Position numbers and translations under genes: made by a program | Origin: a virus | Direction: 5' to 3' (one strand) | DNA length: 30,947 nt | IMG/VR virus record: IMGVR_UViG_3300023180_000256 | Location: 1-30,947 of that record | Shown: positions 30,689 to 30,947 of the stretch, piece by piece | Position numbering within the stretch: the first letter of the stretch is position 1 | Layout of the letters: each line of letters begins with the position of its first letter | Notes under the pieces: model-generated | Database searches by the model: none | What the model saw: only the letters and a program-made list of their open reading frames with translations | What the model was told of the DNA's origin: nothing

Positions 30689-30842
30689 TATTTTCCTCCG
30701 TTTCTCTTGTTACAGAATCAAACTTCATATTGAAGTTAGGGTGAATATATTTCAATTCACCTTCTACTGTTTTCTTAGCTTCATCAAAAGTATCTGCAAA
30801 AATAATTTTGTGCCCACTAAATTTAACGATATACTTATCCAT
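30681..30842 (-). CDS. 53-residue protein of unknown function
   Basis: ATG at 30842, stop TAG at 30683..30681. The start shares one base with the previous stop (TAATG), and the end overlaps the next gene by eight bases in another frame. The protein starts MDKYIVKFSGHKIIFADTF and ends DSVTRETEENNG. The strand-helix-strand pattern (YIVKFSGHKIIFA, DEAKKTVEGELKY) looks like a small folded domain. The function is unknown; the overlaps on both sides support coding. Confidence 0.65.
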   Translation of the reverse strand: MDKYIVKFSGHKIIFADTFDEAKKTVEGELKYIHPNFNMKFDSVTRETEENNG

Positions 30843-30947
30843 TATTCTTCCTCTCCAAACATTTCAAGCCAACACTTTGGATGTGTGCCTGTAATCATTT
30901 GTTCTCTTAAATCTTTATCTAAAGACTTAACTGCTTCTTGAATGTGC
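30842..30947 (-). CDS. C-terminal end of a gene cut by the window edge
   Basis: An open frame enters from the right edge and stops at TAA 30844..30842, overlapping the next ATG by one base. The visible 34 residues run HIQEAVKSLDKDLREQ, then MITGTHPKCWLEMFGEEE. The frame has no stop and keeps the same coupling as its neighbours. The family cannot be judged from this part. Confidence 0.55.
   Translation of the reverse strand, partial: HIQEAVKSLDKDLREQMITGTHPKCWLEMFGEEE

Noticed and set aside
1-30947. tRNA genes, integrase, attachment sites, insertion sequences
   Set aside because: I saw no cloverleaf with a plausible TTC loop, no recombinase motif and no transposase; the temperate or virulent lifestyle cannot be decided here.

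Overview
The window is part of the genome of a long-tailed (siphovirus-like) double-stranded DNA phage. It holds an almost complete head-to-tail assembly cluster read on the minus strand, so genome order runs from right to left: large terminase, portal, a two-motif protein, HK97-type prohead protease, HK97-fold major capsid protein, head-tail connector, head closure protein, gp10-like neck protein, tail terminator, major tail protein, a frameshifted pair of tail assembly chaperones, tape measure, Dit-like protein, a 1306-residue tail-tip protein with a self-cleaving chaperone, accessory tail genes, and a giant repetitive fibre gene that runs off the left edge. I saw no integrase, polymerase, tRNA or CRISPR array.

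The host cannot be read directly. The DNA is clearly AT-rich. The fibre repeats (GNVTGDVTG-type and NLYYTDAR-type modules) and the 264-residue protein at 5952..6746 resemble proteins I associate with marine phages. Two genes (18980..19327 and 19396..20136) have a -10 box exactly six bases before the ATG and no Shine-Dalgarno site, which is the layout of leaderless mRNAs. The putative endolysin has a CES...GLFQ lysozyme-like core of a kind common in actinobacteria. Together these make a low-GC aquatic actinobacterium a reasonable but unproven host.

Layout, left to right. 1-7200: the giant fibre gene, a smaller repeat-rich virion protein, a widespread marine-phage protein that looks like a degenerate dUTPase barrel, and two small acidic helical proteins. 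7202-17994: tail genes. 17994-19327 and 22099-29321: neck, head and packaging genes. 19396-21904 interrupts the neck genes with a regulatory and lysis island: a leaderless HTH gene divergent from a plus-strand operon of five small genes including a lysozyme-like endolysin, plus a convergent FmdB-type zinc ribbon gene. 29322-30947: small unknown genes separated by two strongly structured noncoding stretches.

The most striking signal is metal chemistry in the virion. The giant fibre carries two tandem modules with all four ligands of a type 1 copper (cupredoxin) site. The tail-tip protein carries five HxH motifs just before its S74 chaperone, as in iron-binding fibre tips. The prohead protease carries a C-x3-H/C-x2-H motif and a six-cysteine cluster. 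Other notable items are a 53-residue zinc-ribbon-like gene between tape measure and Dit, a C CCA AAA slippery site in the tail chaperone gene, an inverted repeat that frames the -10 box of the endolysin promoter, and a 101-base stem element that begins at a stop codon.
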